Positions 1 through 9,038 of a stretch of DNA of 64,000 bases are shown here, in pieces. A program made the translations under genes and the position numbers. Position 1 is the stretch's first letter. Every line of letters starts with the position of its first letter. The notes below the pieces were generated by a model that was not told the origin of the DNA, ran no database searches, and worked only from the letters and a program-made list of their open reading frames with translations. Source of the DNA: Actinospica robiniae DSM 44927. Lineage in GTDB: Bacteria > Actinomycetota > Actinomycetes > Streptomycetales > Catenulisporaceae. Location of the stretch: positions 1,795,372 through 1,859,371 of the forward strand of contig NZ_KI632511.1 in the NCBI RefSeq assembly GCF_000504285.1, written 5' to 3'.

Positions 1-2
1 TC

Positions 3-269
3 GACCGGCACGGCGAGATTTCCGACATCGTCATCGACACCGTGGTCGGCGATTCCTGGGTCCTTCGTGAGATTCGCCGTATCGTCGGGGTCCTGCGCGC
101 CGCGAGGCGAACAGCAGGGTTGTCCCAAACGGCCATCGCGGCGGCGGCCGGGGTGACGGCGTGGTCGCTCGGCCATTTCGAGCGCTGCCAGGTCAATCCA
201 CGCCTGGTGGTGCTCGCCGCCTGGGTGCGCGCCGTCGGATGCAGCGCGCGCTGGCAACGGATAGTTTGA
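3..269 (+). CDS. Small XRE-type helix-turn-helix protein, 5' end outside the window
   Basis: The reading frame is open from the first bases of the window and stops with TGA at 267-269. An in-frame GTG lies at 42, but the frame continues upstream of it, so the true start may lie before the window. The visible part has a helix-turn-helix pattern: an LxxARxxxGLSQTxIAxxxGV segment followed by a second helix and a hydrophobic C-terminal helix. This resembles the DNA-binding part of XRE regulators. No ligand or effector domain is visible. Target and partner are unknown. The SARP gene downstream starts about 220 bp later on the same strand. Confidence 0.45.
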   Translation, partial: DRHGEISDIVIDTVVGDSWVLREIRRIVGVLRAARRTAGLSQTAIAAAAGVTAWSLGHFERCQVNPRLVVLAAWVRAVGCSARWQRIV

Positions 270-487
270 CGCACAATTGCACCGGAGATACGGCTAATGC
301 GAGGCATCATCGCCTCCTGATATATGCACGCATGCTATCGCAATTGCCGCTGCACGATGCACGGGCGAAAAGTCGTTCAGGTGTGCGAAATTTTATTTCG
401 CCGATGCACAGCCATACGAGTGCGTATCCGGTTGCGCCGTCACGGGGACACGCGGACCGCTCACCCGGTGGATCACGAGGAGGGTTC

Positions 488-3400
488 TTGATCTTCCGAC
501 TGCTCGGGCCGGTCGACGTGTGGGCGCAGCAACGCAGCCACTCCGTCGGGCAGATAAAGGCCCAGACCATATTGTCGATACTGCTGCTCGAATCGGGCCG
601 TGCGGTCTCCGTGCAGATGCTGGCAGAGCGGTTATGGGACGAGGAGATACCCACTCAGGCACGGGAGACGCTGCAAGTCTACATAAGTCGGCTGCGCCAT
701 CGGCTACGCGCGGCCGGCGACGAAACAGGGGCGATAGCCAGCACGCCGAACGGCGGCTACCGGATGAACGCCGACCCGCGGCTCGTCGACGCGCACCTGC
801 TCGGCCGGCTCATCGCCCGCGCCCGGGACGCCACCACCGGACACGACCTGACTCGCGCTCGCGCCCTACTGCTCGAGGCCGAAGCACTCTGGCGGGGCGA
901 GCCGCTCGAGGGCCTGCCCGGCCGGTGGGCACAGGCTGCGCGCAGCACGTTGCTCGAGCGCCATCGCAACGGCCTTCTGGCGCGCATCGGTTTGGATCTC
1001 AAGGATGAGGCGCGGCGCGACGACGCCCTCGGCGAACTGACCGAGTTCACCCGGGCCGGGCGGATCGATCAACAGGCCATCGCCATGCTGATGACCTCGC
1101 TGGCCGATGTCGGCCGACAGGACGAGGCCCTGGAGGTCTTCCGCACCGCCCGGCTGCGTATGCGTGACGAACTGGGGGTTGACCCGCGCCGGGAGCTCAC
1201 GTCAGTCCACGAAGCCATCCTGCGCGGCGAGCCGACGACCGCAACAGCGCTGGTGGCGCACGCCCGCAGCGGGCCACTCGCGCCGCGCACTCTGGACCGC
1301 GATCCGCCGCACCTGATAGGCCGAGACGAGAAAGTGCACGAGGTCATGTCGGCGGCCGCCGAGGACCTGGCGGTGCCCGGTGGGATCGCGTTGTTCGCGA
1401 TCGACGGAATGCCGGGTATCGGGAAGACGGCGCTCGCGCTGCATGTCGCACACCGCCTCGCCTCGAACTGCCCCGACGGTGCGCTCCAGATCAGTTTCCG
1501 AACGCACGACCCGCGTCAGGCTCCGCTCGACGCGCGAACCGCGTTGCTGATTCTGCTCGAAGCGCTCGGCACTGGATCCGAGGAGCTCGGGCCGGCCGCG
1601 TCCCCGGACGAACTGGCCGCCCTCTGGCGCCGCCGCACCGACGGGCTGCGCCTGCTCCTCGTGTTCGACGACGTCCACGACGCTGGGCAGATAGCCCCGC
1701 TGCTTCCGGTGGCCGCAGGGTCGGTGACCATCGTGACCTCCCGTCAGCGCCTTGCTCATCTTCCCGGCGCGCGCCATCTCACTCTCAGCACACTGAACGA
1801 CCTCGCCTCGACCCGGCTTCTCGCCCGGATCACCCACCGCCAGTTCCCCGGCAAGAGCCGCGAACTACGGCGGTTCGCCGCTCGGTGCGGTGGGCTGCCG
1901 CTGGCCGTCACCCTGGCCGCGGCACATTTACGCGCGCACCCGACATGGGCGCTGTCCGACCTCGTCGAGCGGCTGGAACACCCCGGCCCCGCAGCCTCGG
2001 ACTTCCTCTCCGCGCCGGTGCACCGTACCTTCGACCTGTCCTACCAGACCCTCTCTCCCCCACACCGCAGGCTCCTGCGGCTCGCCGCGCACCAGCCGGC
2101 CCCCGATCTCGGCGTCCGAGCCGCTGCCGCCCTGCTCGGCACCGATACCGCGACCGCCGACCTCCTGCTCGAGGCGCTGGTGGAGCAGCGCCTCATCGAC
2201 GAGGTCAGCCGGCACCGGTATCGGCTGCACGATCTGCTGCGCAACTTCGCCGCCCACGAACCGCCGGACGAGCAGGACGCCGGGATCACGTCGGCGATCG
2301 AGCACATGATCGACTACTACGTCGCGGCAACCGCCCAGGCCGAGCGCACGCTGCGCCCGCACCGGCGGCTGCCGGACGGCATCACGAGCTGCCCGCTCAC
2401 CGCCGAGCTCGATCTCGACGTAGCCGCCGGCGCCCACGCGTGGCTCGAAACCGAGTCCGCGAACCTGCTCGCCCTCGCCGCCTACACCGACGCCCCAACC
2501 GGAGCCTCCCACCGCCACGCCGGCATTCTCGCGGCCTTGCTCACCGCCCACCTCGAGCGCCGAGGGCTGTGGCCGCAAGCCGTCGACGTCTTGACCCGGG
2601 CGGAGCTCGCGCTCGACTCCGCGGGCGGCAAACAGACCGAGGCGAACCACGCCCAGGTGCTCGTCCATCTCGCCGCCGCCCAGATCCGAGTCGGAGCGCT
2701 CGACGATGCCGGCGCACGCGCCACCACCGCGCTCGCCGCGTGGCGCGACCTCGACGACCTACGCGGGCAGGCGGACTCGCTGCTCGAGCTCGGCCGCATC
2801 CACTGGTACTCCGGGCGGCTCCAGCAGGCCATCGACGCCTACGAGTCCAGCGAGGCCCTCTACCGGCGACTTCGGCTGCCGCACGGCCGCGCCATCACCC
2901 AATACCACCGTGCCATCATCCTCTACCAGCAGCATCGGCATCTGGACGCCGTCACCATGGCCCGCAGCGCTCTCGGGCTCGTCGCCGAACTCGACGACCA
3001 GGCCCTCAAGTGCATCATCCTGGTCAACTTGGGCGAGACGTACCGGCGGACCGGTCGAGACGAACTCGCAGACCCCTGCTTCCGCCAGGCCAGAGATCTC
3101 GCCCCGGACCGCGCGGATCCCCAGTACCTGGCCGTACTCGCGCTGAACACCGGAATCCTCGATCACCGTGCCGGTCGAAAACAGGCCGCCCGCCGATCTC
3201 TGCAGACAGCGTTCGAGCTCTACGAGTCGCTGGGCGACCGAGTCGACCAGGTGGACGCCCTCACGGCTCTCGCCGCCGCCCTGGCCGAAGACGACCCCGA
3301 GGGCGCTCGGGCCCGGCTCAGACGAGCCGAGCAGCTACTCGCGGAGCTCGACGACCCGTCACGGAGCGCCTGTCTCGAGACCACCCTTGCCGGGGTTCTG

Positions 3401-3613
3401 GTGCGGGAAGGGCGCCAGGTCGAGGCCGCGGAGCACCTCCGGGCAGCTATCGACCTCGCCGGCACGGTCGGCGCACCGCTGGAGGAGGCGCACGCGCACC
3501 GGGCCCTGCACGAGGTCATGGCGGCGCTCGGCGACACGGACGCCGCTCACCGCCATCTGCGTCGAGCCGAAGAGCTCTACCGGGCGCTGGGTTACCCCCT
3601 CAGCCGAACGTGA
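488..3613 (+). CDS. SARP/AfsR-type transcriptional regulator with BTAD, NB-ARC and TPR domains
   Basis: About 1041 residues. I chose the TTG at 488 because a GAGGAGG ribosome site ends 4 bp before it and translation from there begins directly with the OmpR-like winged helix (IFRLLGPVDVW). The open frame runs further upstream, but that extension has no domain. Order: winged helix about 1-95, bacterial transcriptional activation domain about 100-250, NB-ARC ATPase with P-loop GMPGIGKT near residue 308 and Walker B LLVFDDV near 390, then TPR-like helices to the end. SARPs activate secondary-metabolite or developmental genes. No biosynthetic cluster is visible nearby, so the target is unknown. 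The stop overlaps the convergent effector gene by 14 bp. Confidence 0.9.
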   Translation: MIFRLLGPVDVWAQQRSHSVGQIKAQTILSILLLESGRAVSVQMLAERLWDEEIPTQARETLQVYISRLRHRLRAAGDETGAIASTPNGGYRMNADPRLVDAHLLGRLIARARDATTGHDLTRARALLLEAEALWRGEPLEGLPGRWAQAARSTLLERHRNGLLARIGLDLKDEARRDDALGELTEFTRAGRIDQQAIAMLMTSLADVGRQDEALEVFRTARLRMRDELGVDPRRELTSVHEAILRGEPTTATALVAHARSGPLAPRTLDRDPPHLIGRDEKVHEVMSAAAEDLAVPGGIALFAIDGMPGIGKTALALHVAHRLASNCPDGALQISFRTHDPRQAPLDARTALLILLEALGTGSEELGPAASPDELAALWRRRTDGLRLLLVFDDVHDAGQIAPLLPVAAGSVTIVTSRQRLAHLPGARHLTLSTLNDLASTRLLARITHRQFPGKSRELRRFAARCGGLPLAVTLAAAHLRAHPTWALSDLVERLEHPGPAASDFLSAPVHRTFDLSYQTLSPPHRRLLRLAAHQPAPDLGVRAAAALLGTDTATADLLLEALVEQRLIDEVSRHRYRLHDLLRNFAAHEPPDEQDAGITSAIEHMIDYYVAATAQAERTLRPHRRLPDGITSCPLTAELDLDVAAGAHAWLETESANLLALAAYTDAPTGASHRHAGILAALLTAHLERRGLWPQAVDVLTRAELALDSAGGKQTEANHAQVLVHLAAAQIRVGALDDAGARATTALAAWRDLDDLRGQADSLLELGRIHWYSGRLQQAIDAYESSEALYRRLRLPHGRAITQYHRAIILYQQHRHLDAVTMARSALGLVAELDDQALKCIILVNLGETYRRTGRDELADPCFRQARDLAPDRADPQYLAVLALNTGILDHRAGRKQAARRSLQTAFELYESLGDRVDQVDALTALAAALAEDDPEGARARLRRAEQLLAELDDPSRSACLETTLAGVLVREGRQVEAAEHLRAAIDLAGTVGAPLEEAHAHRALHEVMAALGDTDAAHRHLRRAEELYRALGYPLSRT

Positions 3614-3950
3614 TCGACCCGGAGACATCCCGGGCCTGGACGATGTTGCCGGTCACCCGGGCATCGCCTCCGATCGAATTCGTCATGTCCCCGTTGACGT
3701 CGAGACCGGCGACCTGCTCGATCCAGAAGCGGAGATCGGCCGCGAACCGCGGATCCTCGTCCGCCTTCTCGATAAGCGTCGCGGCCAGGTCCTCGGGTCG
3801 CTCGCCCTCGACGACGGCGGTCGGGTGACGGCGCGCCCTGCGCACTAGGGCGACAAGACCTTGCCATACTCGCTTTCCCGCCTCCTGCGATGCCGCGTTG
3901 GCCGCTGTGTTCACGCTTCCGAGGACCAAGGTCGCCAGTGCCGGATCCAC
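3600..3950 (-). CDS. Small putative effector with C-terminal amyloid-signalling-like motif
   Basis: 116 residues from a GTG at 3950, preceded by GGGAGGG at good spacing. Longer in-frame extensions overlap the NLR gene and have no recognisable domain. The N-terminal 80 residues are helical, starting with an Ala/Gly-rich hydrophobic stretch and then an Arg-rich helix, which could act at membranes; this resembles the Bell/HeLo-like effectors described with bacterial NLRs (inference). Residues 103-116, IVQARDVSGSITFG, match residues 27-40 of the NLR encoded 103 bp upstream at 9 of 14 positions. The arrangement NLR then effector on one strand, with the motif at the effector C-terminus, suggests that the NLR templates effector assembly. 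Confidence 0.7.
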   Translation of the reverse strand: MDPALATLVLGSVNTAANAASQEAGKRVWQGLVALVRRARRHPTAVVEGERPEDLAATLIEKADEDPRFAADLRFWIEQVAGLDVNGDMTNSIGGDARVTGNIVQARDVSGSITFG

Positions 3951-4053
3951 CGTCGTTCCCTCCCGGCCGGGAGCGCGAATCGACTGCCCGGCCTCGTCTT
4001 GAATGTCCCACCCGCGCGCCGATCGACACGCGGGAACACGCTGAAACGCGGCA

Positions 4054-6456
4054 TCACGTAGCAGTGCGCTGTTCGAGCGAACGCAAGTGTTCGCGCATCG
4101 CGGCGGTACGCGCGTCGGTGAAGGGCTCGAGCAGGCTGTACGCCTCGGCTCGCGCGGCGTCGGCACGGCCGTCGTCAGCGGTCTGCTCGAAGGCCTCGGC
4201 CAGGTGCGACAGCGTCGCAGCAAGCTGCCAAGGCGAAGGCGGGTGCCGGTTGAGGACCGCGGCGGCCAGATGGAATTCGATCGCTTCCGGCAGCCGGCCC
4301 AGCGCACGCAGACTCAGGCCTGTGCCATCGTAGGCGACCGCCTGGTGTGCCGGATCGCCAGCGGAGCGCTCCGCGTTCTGATACTGCCAGTAGAGTTCGA
4401 GTGCCTGCTCGTGCCGGCCGTTCGCGCGCGCGAGTTCGGCGCGCTCGAGCAGCACGGCGTGACCGAGAGCCGTGTGATCGAGTTGGTCGACGATCGCGGC
4501 CGCCCGGTCGAGATGGCCGGCGGCCCTGTCGTAGCGGGACGATTCCCGATCGACGCGCGCGAGCAGGAGCAGCGGATCGACCTGAAGGTACGCGGGCGCG
4601 GATTGGTGTTCGAGCGCGGCGAGCGACTGTTCGACCAGGTCCACCGCCGGTTCCAGGTCGCCGGCTTCCACGTGCACATAGGCGAGGCAGCACAGCGCAG
4701 GCGCCCGCCACGCATCGTTGCCGGGCCGTCGGGCGAAATCGAGGGTCTGTTCGAAACTGACGAGAGCCTCGTCGAGCTGGCGGCTCTTCAGTTGCACCAA
4801 GCCGAGATGGTGGCCTGACGCGGCCATACCGGGCCGATCTGCCAGCTCGTCGCGCAGCGCGAAGGCCGCCCGATGCTGGGAGGCGGCCTGCTCGAGCCGA
4901 CCAGCCGCCGTCCACGCGATACCGAGACTCTCGTGCAGAACCGCTTGGGCTCGCCGGTCACCCAGCCGCCGGGCGGCCTCCAGGCCCAGCGTGGCCAGCT
5001 GCGTCCAGTCATCGAGCGGATTGCGCGCCACGTGCAGGCCGTGCAGTGCCGCCGGCAGCTGCCAGGCAAGCTGGTCGAGGCCGGCCTCGGCGGCGGCACG
5101 CACCACGGCCAGAAGGTTGGCCTGCTCGGCACGATGCCAACCGAGCGCCGCGGCGTAGTCGGCGAACCTCATCGGCGCGATGACGCTCTCCGGCAGGGGG
5201 CCGAGCTCCGGTGGGTTGAAGGTGTCGGCCACGCCCACTGCGGCGACGACGCTGTGCAGGTACCAGGCGGCGAGTCGAGCGAGTGCCGCGCGACGCTCGT
5301 CCGTGCTCTCCTCCCGTCGCGCCTGGTCGGCGGCGTAGGCACGGAGCAGATCATGGAACTGATAGCGCTGCTGCCCGGTCTGCTCGAGCAGGTGCGCCCC
5401 GACCAGCAGGTCCAGCAGACCCGAGACGCCGTCGGGCTGCTGGTCGGCGACCGCGGCAGCCGCCGGAACGGCGAAGTGCGGGCCGGGGTGAAGGCCAAGT
5501 CGCCGGAAGACCCGCGCGGCGGCCGGAGGCAGCACTCGGTAGGACCAGGCGAACACGGCCCGTACCGCGTCGGCCTCCTCGCCGTCCTCGGTCGAGAGCG
5601 CATCCCAGAGCGCCGACTCGTCGCGCAGGTCTTCGATCAGCGTGTGCAGCGGCATCCAAGGGCGCGCGGCCGCACGCTCGGCGGCGATGCGCAGGGCCAG
5701 CGGCAGATACGCGCACAGCCGCGCCAGTTCGGCCACCTGGCCCTGATCGTCCCCCTGCCGGTACGCGGCCGTGTTCGCCTCGACCAGCGCCAAGGCTTGC
5801 GGCTCGCTCAGCAGACCCAGCGTCAAACGCTGGGCACCGTCGCGGGCTGCCAAGCCGGACAGCCGACTTCTGCTGGTCACCAGCACCAGGCAGTCGGGCT
5901 CGCCCGGCAGCAGCGCGCGGATCTGGCCGACGGTGGCGGCGTTATCCAGCACGACCAGGATCCTGCGACCCGCCAGCAGAGATCGGTACAGCTCGGCCCG
6001 CTCCTCCAACTCCATCGGCAGCGCCTGCGACGCCACGCCCAGCGCGCGCAGAAACCGGCCGAGCGCTCGCTGCGGCGCGAGCGGAGGGCCCGTGTCATAG
6101 CCGTGAAGGTTCACGAACAGCTGCCCATCGGGATAGCGATCGCGCAACCGGTGGGCCAGACGCAGTGCCAACGCGGTCTTGCCCGCTCCTGCCGTCCCGG
6201 CGATGACGACCACTGTCCCCGTATCGCTGTCCTGAGCCGCGAGGGCGTGGAGGCGCTGCAGTTCTTCTTCGCGTCCGATGAACCCACGGGCCTCGCCCGG
6301 CAGTTGCCGCGGAACCTGGGGCGGCGAGCCGGCGTGGTGGAAGTGGATGCCGCCGTGCACATCCCGCGCCTGCACCACGTCGTGCGCCGTACCCGACAGC
6401 GACGAGGAGACCGCTGCCGGATTCGGCCGAGCTGTTACATGGTTCTCGTCCGTCAC
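4054..6456 (-). CDS. NB-ARC/TPR NLR-like protein with N-terminal amyloid-signalling-like motif
   Basis: 800 residues from GTG 6456, preceded by GAGGGGG about 7 bp upstream. Residues 27-40 carry VVQARDVHGGIHFH, a short beta-prone motif of the kind reported at the N-termini of actinobacterial NLRs (bacterial amyloid signalling sequences). The NB-ARC ATPase follows, with P-loop GTAGAGKT at 87-94, Walker B LVVLDN near 170, and a C-terminal winged-helix segment with FHDLLRAYA (MHD-like). From about residue 440 to the end are TPR helices, the presumed sensor. Together with the downstream small effector it looks like a two-gene NLR immunity or cell-death module. The trigger is unknown. Known: the domain family. 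Inferred: the pairing and defence role. Confidence 0.85.
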   Translation of the reverse strand: MTDENHVTARPNPAAVSSSLSGTAHDVVQARDVHGGIHFHHAGSPPQVPRQLPGEARGFIGREEELQRLHALAAQDSDTGTVVVIAGTAGAGKTALALRLAHRLRDRYPDGQLFVNLHGYDTGPPLAPQRALGRFLRALGVASQALPMELEERAELYRSLLAGRRILVVLDNAATVGQIRALLPGEPDCLVLVTSRSRLSGLAARDGAQRLTLGLLSEPQALALVEANTAAYRQGDDQGQVAELARLCAYLPLALRIAAERAAARPWMPLHTLIEDLRDESALWDALSTEDGEEADAVRAVFAWSYRVLPPAAARVFRRLGLHPGPHFAVPAAAAVADQQPDGVSGLLDLLVGAHLLEQTGQQRYQFHDLLRAYAADQARREESTDERRAALARLAAWYLHSVVAAVGVADTFNPPELGPLPESVIAPMRFADYAAALGWHRAEQANLLAVVRAAAEAGLDQLAWQLPAALHGLHVARNPLDDWTQLATLGLEAARRLGDRRAQAVLHESLGIAWTAAGRLEQAASQHRAAFALRDELADRPGMAASGHHLGLVQLKSRQLDEALVSFEQTLDFARRPGNDAWRAPALCCLAYVHVEAGDLEPAVDLVEQSLAALEHQSAPAYLQVDPLLLLARVDRESSRYDRAAGHLDRAAAIVDQLDHTALGHAVLLERAELARANGRHEQALELYWQYQNAERSAGDPAHQAVAYDGTGLSLRALGRLPEAIEFHLAAAVLNRHPPSPWQLAATLSHLAEAFEQTADDGRADAARAEAYSLLEPFTDARTAAMREHLRSLEQRTAT

Positions 6457-6623
6457 GGCAGCCCCCTCTTCCCACCCGCGAATTCGGCCCCTTTATCAGT
6501 ACTCTAACCACTAATTCGGGGCGCGCCAGGGGCTCGGAGACGCCGCGGCCACGCGCGGCCCGCCGTCGTATTCCGGAGGCGGGCCGCAGGCTCAACACGT
6601 CATGCGCGTTGCGTCATCGCAAC

Positions 6624-6824
6624 TTAGACGGGAAACTCGAACTCCCCGTTGAAAGCCCCTAACAGGAACGCCTCCCACTCCCCACGGTCGAACACCAGCA
6701 CCGGACCGTCGATCTGCCGGCTCTGGCGAACCTGCGCCATGCCGTCGAGGAAGCGCACCTCGACGCAGTTGGGGTTCGGATTGCTGTAGCTGCTCTTGAA
6801 CCATCCCCCGATTGACGGGCTCAT
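6624..6824 (-). CDS. DUF397 family protein
   Basis: 66 residues from ATG 6824, which follows a GGAGGGAGAAGGGG ribosome site. It has the family signature: WFKSSYSNPNPNCVEV near the start, then a variable region and a C-terminal GEWEAFLLGAFNGEF. DUF397 proteins in actinomycetes normally sit beside an XRE/DUF5753 regulator and are linked to development (WhiJ-like modules). Here no intact XRE/DUF5753 gene is adjacent, so this copy appears orphaned. Molecular function is unknown. Confidence 0.85.
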   Translation of the reverse strand: MSPSIGGWFKSSYSNPNPNCVEVRFLDGMAQVRQSRQIDGPVLVFDRGEWEAFLLGAFNGEFEFPV

Positions 6825-7415
6825 CCCCCTTCTCCCTCCACTCAGTGATGGCACTCCACGACCTTCCGGTCGATCGAGTGCCGGTCATCGTCGGACGGCA
6901 CAGGGCTCTCAGCCGAACGACATGAGCGTCGCGGCTGCTTGTGCCGATCTCACTGATGTAGGGATTCCACGACTTCTTGCAGTGGGCTTACACCGCAGTT
7001 GACGCCGCGCTTGCATGTTGAGTTCACGGGCCGGCGCGGCGCCCGCCTCAGCGCGATCATGCGGCTGAGGACGTTCCCCTCAGCTGCATGACCTGGGCTA
7101 CAGACGCCGTGAGAGCGTCCAATGCTGGGCGCCAGTGCCGTTGCAGGCCCAGTACTGGATTCGGGCGGGCCGGATCCTGGCGTCCGACAGACCAGCCCTG
7201 GTCCTCGACCTCGACCTCGACCTCGACGCGCTGGCGTCGCGGGTGCTCCAGCCAGCCCCGGATCAAGGCCGCGCGGGTCTCGTGCCCTGGTTGGGGCGCC
7301 GGGCACGGCCGCGTGTGCGGCGATGGCCGCGGTCACCGGCCACTTGACGGTCTATAGGGGCTTGAGTCAAGCGGAGAACCGTTGACGCATGGGCCAATCA
7401 CCGCAGGCCGCCGGC
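6825..7415. other. 591 bp without a supported gene
   Basis: Several overlapping short frames exist on both strands, but none has convincing family features with a ribosome site. Four perfect CTCGAC hexamers stand in tandem at 7204-7227 and give an alternating Glu/Val run on the minus strand. A minus-strand frame at 7057-7266 might be a decayed gene, but I cannot assign it. Confidence 0.4.
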
Positions 7416-8873
7416 CTACCGTGCCTTCGGCAGGGCCAGGGTGGCCACGACCGTCAGCGCCAGCAGGACCACCGCGATCAGCAGGCTCAGATGCAGTCCG
7501 GCCACGAAGCCGCCGCGGCCGGCGACGAGCGCGCCGAATCCGGCCACGGCCAGGGCGCCGCCGGTCTGCCGGACCGAGTTGAGCACGCCCCCGGCCAGCC
7601 CGGCCCGCTCCGGCGCGATCCCGCCGAGCATCATCGCGGTGAGCGAGGGGACAGCGAAGCCGAGCCCGCCCGCCAGCGGCAGCAGCAGCGCGGCGAGGGC
7701 GAGCCCGCCGGTGCCGCGACCCACTACGAACAGCAGCACCAACCCGAAGGCGCAGACCACCTGGCCGATCAGGACCGGGAACCGGGGACCGAAGCGGTTC
7801 GCGGCCTTCGCCGAGGCCAGGTTCGTCAGGGTGCACAGGACCGCGGTCGGCAGGAAGATCAGCCCGGCGCGCACCGGCGAGTCGCCCAGGACGTTCTGGG
7901 CGAAGAGCCCGAACACGAAAATCAGGCCGTAATAAGCGGCGTTGACGACGAAGCCGATGGACAGGCAGACCGCGACGACTCGGTCCCGCAGTAGCGCCGG
8001 CGGCACCATCGGGTCGTCGGAGCGCAGCTCGACCACGGCGAACGCGGCAAAGCTGAGCACGGCGATCAGAAGGCTGACGACGGCGAGCGGTCGGCCGAAC
8101 CCGAACGCGCCGCCCTCGATCACGCCATAGGTCAACGCGCCGAGCCCGAGTACCGCAGTGATCTGACCCGGCACGTCGAGCGCGGCGGAATGGCGGGGCG
8201 AGGCGGGCACCCGGGCCACGGCGAACAACACGACCAGGCCGATCGGCAGGTTCAGAAAAAAGATCGAGCGCCAGCCTACGCTGCTGGTGAGCAGCCCGCC
8301 GAGGACCGGCCCGGCCGCAGTGGCGGCAGCGCCGGACATGGTCCACTGAGCGATGGCCTTGGCCCGCGCACGCGCTTCCGGGAAGGACTGCCGCACCAGC
8401 GCGAGCGAGGCCGGCAGCATCAGCGCGGCCGCCGCGCCCTGAACCAGGCGTGCACCGATCAGGAAGGAGAGCGAGGGCGCGAGCCCGCAAGCCACCGAGG
8501 CGAGCGTGAACGCGGCCGCCCCGCCCGCGTAGAGCCGGTTGGCACCGAGCCGGTCGGAGAACGCGCCGGCCGAGAGCAGCAGCGCCGCGAACATCAGCGT
8601 GTAAGCATCCACGATCCACTGCAGCCCGGAGGTGGAGCCGCCGAGGCCGCGGCCGACCGCGGGCAACGCCACGTTCACTGCGGAGGCGTCGAGGGCGATC
8701 ATGACGAAGCCGAGCAGCGCGGCGAAGAGCGTCAGCCGCGGCGCGGGCGGCGCGATGGCCGACGGTGTGGGCCGCGTGATCGATGCGGCGGGCGCGACCT
8801 CGAGGACGGCGTAAGGGTTGGTGCGAGCCGAGGCCGGTTCGGTGTGGTGGCCGATGAGCGCCGTGGTGGACAT
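7416..8873 (-). CDS. DHA2-family MFS drug efflux transporter
   Basis: 485 residues from ATG 8873 with a GAGGGG ribosome site six bases upstream. After a 45-residue cytoplasmic tail the protein has about 14 hydrophobic segments. It shows the DHA2 hallmarks: FVMIALDASAVNVALP in the first membrane segment, a motif A-like GAFSDRLG loop and a motif C-like GPVLGGLL. Such proton antiporters export hydrophobic drugs, dyes or small metabolites. The MmyB-type regulator encoded divergently 165 bp away probably controls it. The substrate cannot be predicted from sequence. Confidence 0.9.
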   Translation of the reverse strand: MSTTALIGHHTEPASARTNPYAVLEVAPAASITRPTPSAIAPPAPRLTLFAALLGFVMIALDASAVNVALPAVGRGLGGSTSGLQWIVDAYTLMFAALLLSAGAFSDRLGANRLYAGGAAAFTLASVACGLAPSLSFLIGARLVQGAAAALMLPASLALVRQSFPEARARAKAIAQWTMSGAAATAAGPVLGGLLTSSVGWRSIFFLNLPIGLVVLFAVARVPASPRHSAALDVPGQITAVLGLGALTYGVIEGGAFGFGRPLAVVSLLIAVLSFAAFAVVELRSDDPMVPPALLRDRVVAVCLSIGFVVNAAYYGLIFVFGLFAQNVLGDSPVRAGLIFLPTAVLCTLTNLASAKAANRFGPRFPVLIGQVVCAFGLVLLFVVGRGTGGLALAALLLPLAGGLGFAVPSLTAMMLGGIAPERAGLAGGVLNSVRQTGGALAVAGFGALVAGRGGFVAGLHLSLLIAVVLLALTVVATLALPKAR

Positions 8874-9038
8874 CGTGGTTCCCCTCTCCACGCGGCGGGA
8901 TCTCGCCGCTGACCTCCACTCTGCTGGGATCGGCCCGGACGTGGCAGACCGCGATGTTCAGGGGTGTGAGAGCGGGGGTGTGCCAGGGCCCCTCTGTCCG
9001 CTTCCATTCGGCGGGGTCGGCTTGGCACACTCGAGATC

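Noticed and set aside
488-3613. SARP considered as a pathway-specific regulator of a biosynthetic cluster
   Set aside because: No biosynthetic genes lie within reach in this window, so no cluster can be claimed.
4873-6507. Long open frame (544 codons) on the plus strand
   Set aside because: Antisense shadow of the NLR gene; Gln/Arg-rich, no domain, no ribosome site.
7204-7227. Four tandem CTCGAC hexamers
   Set aside because: Too short for a functional repeat; may be slippage in decayed coding DNA. Noted in the intergenic entry only.
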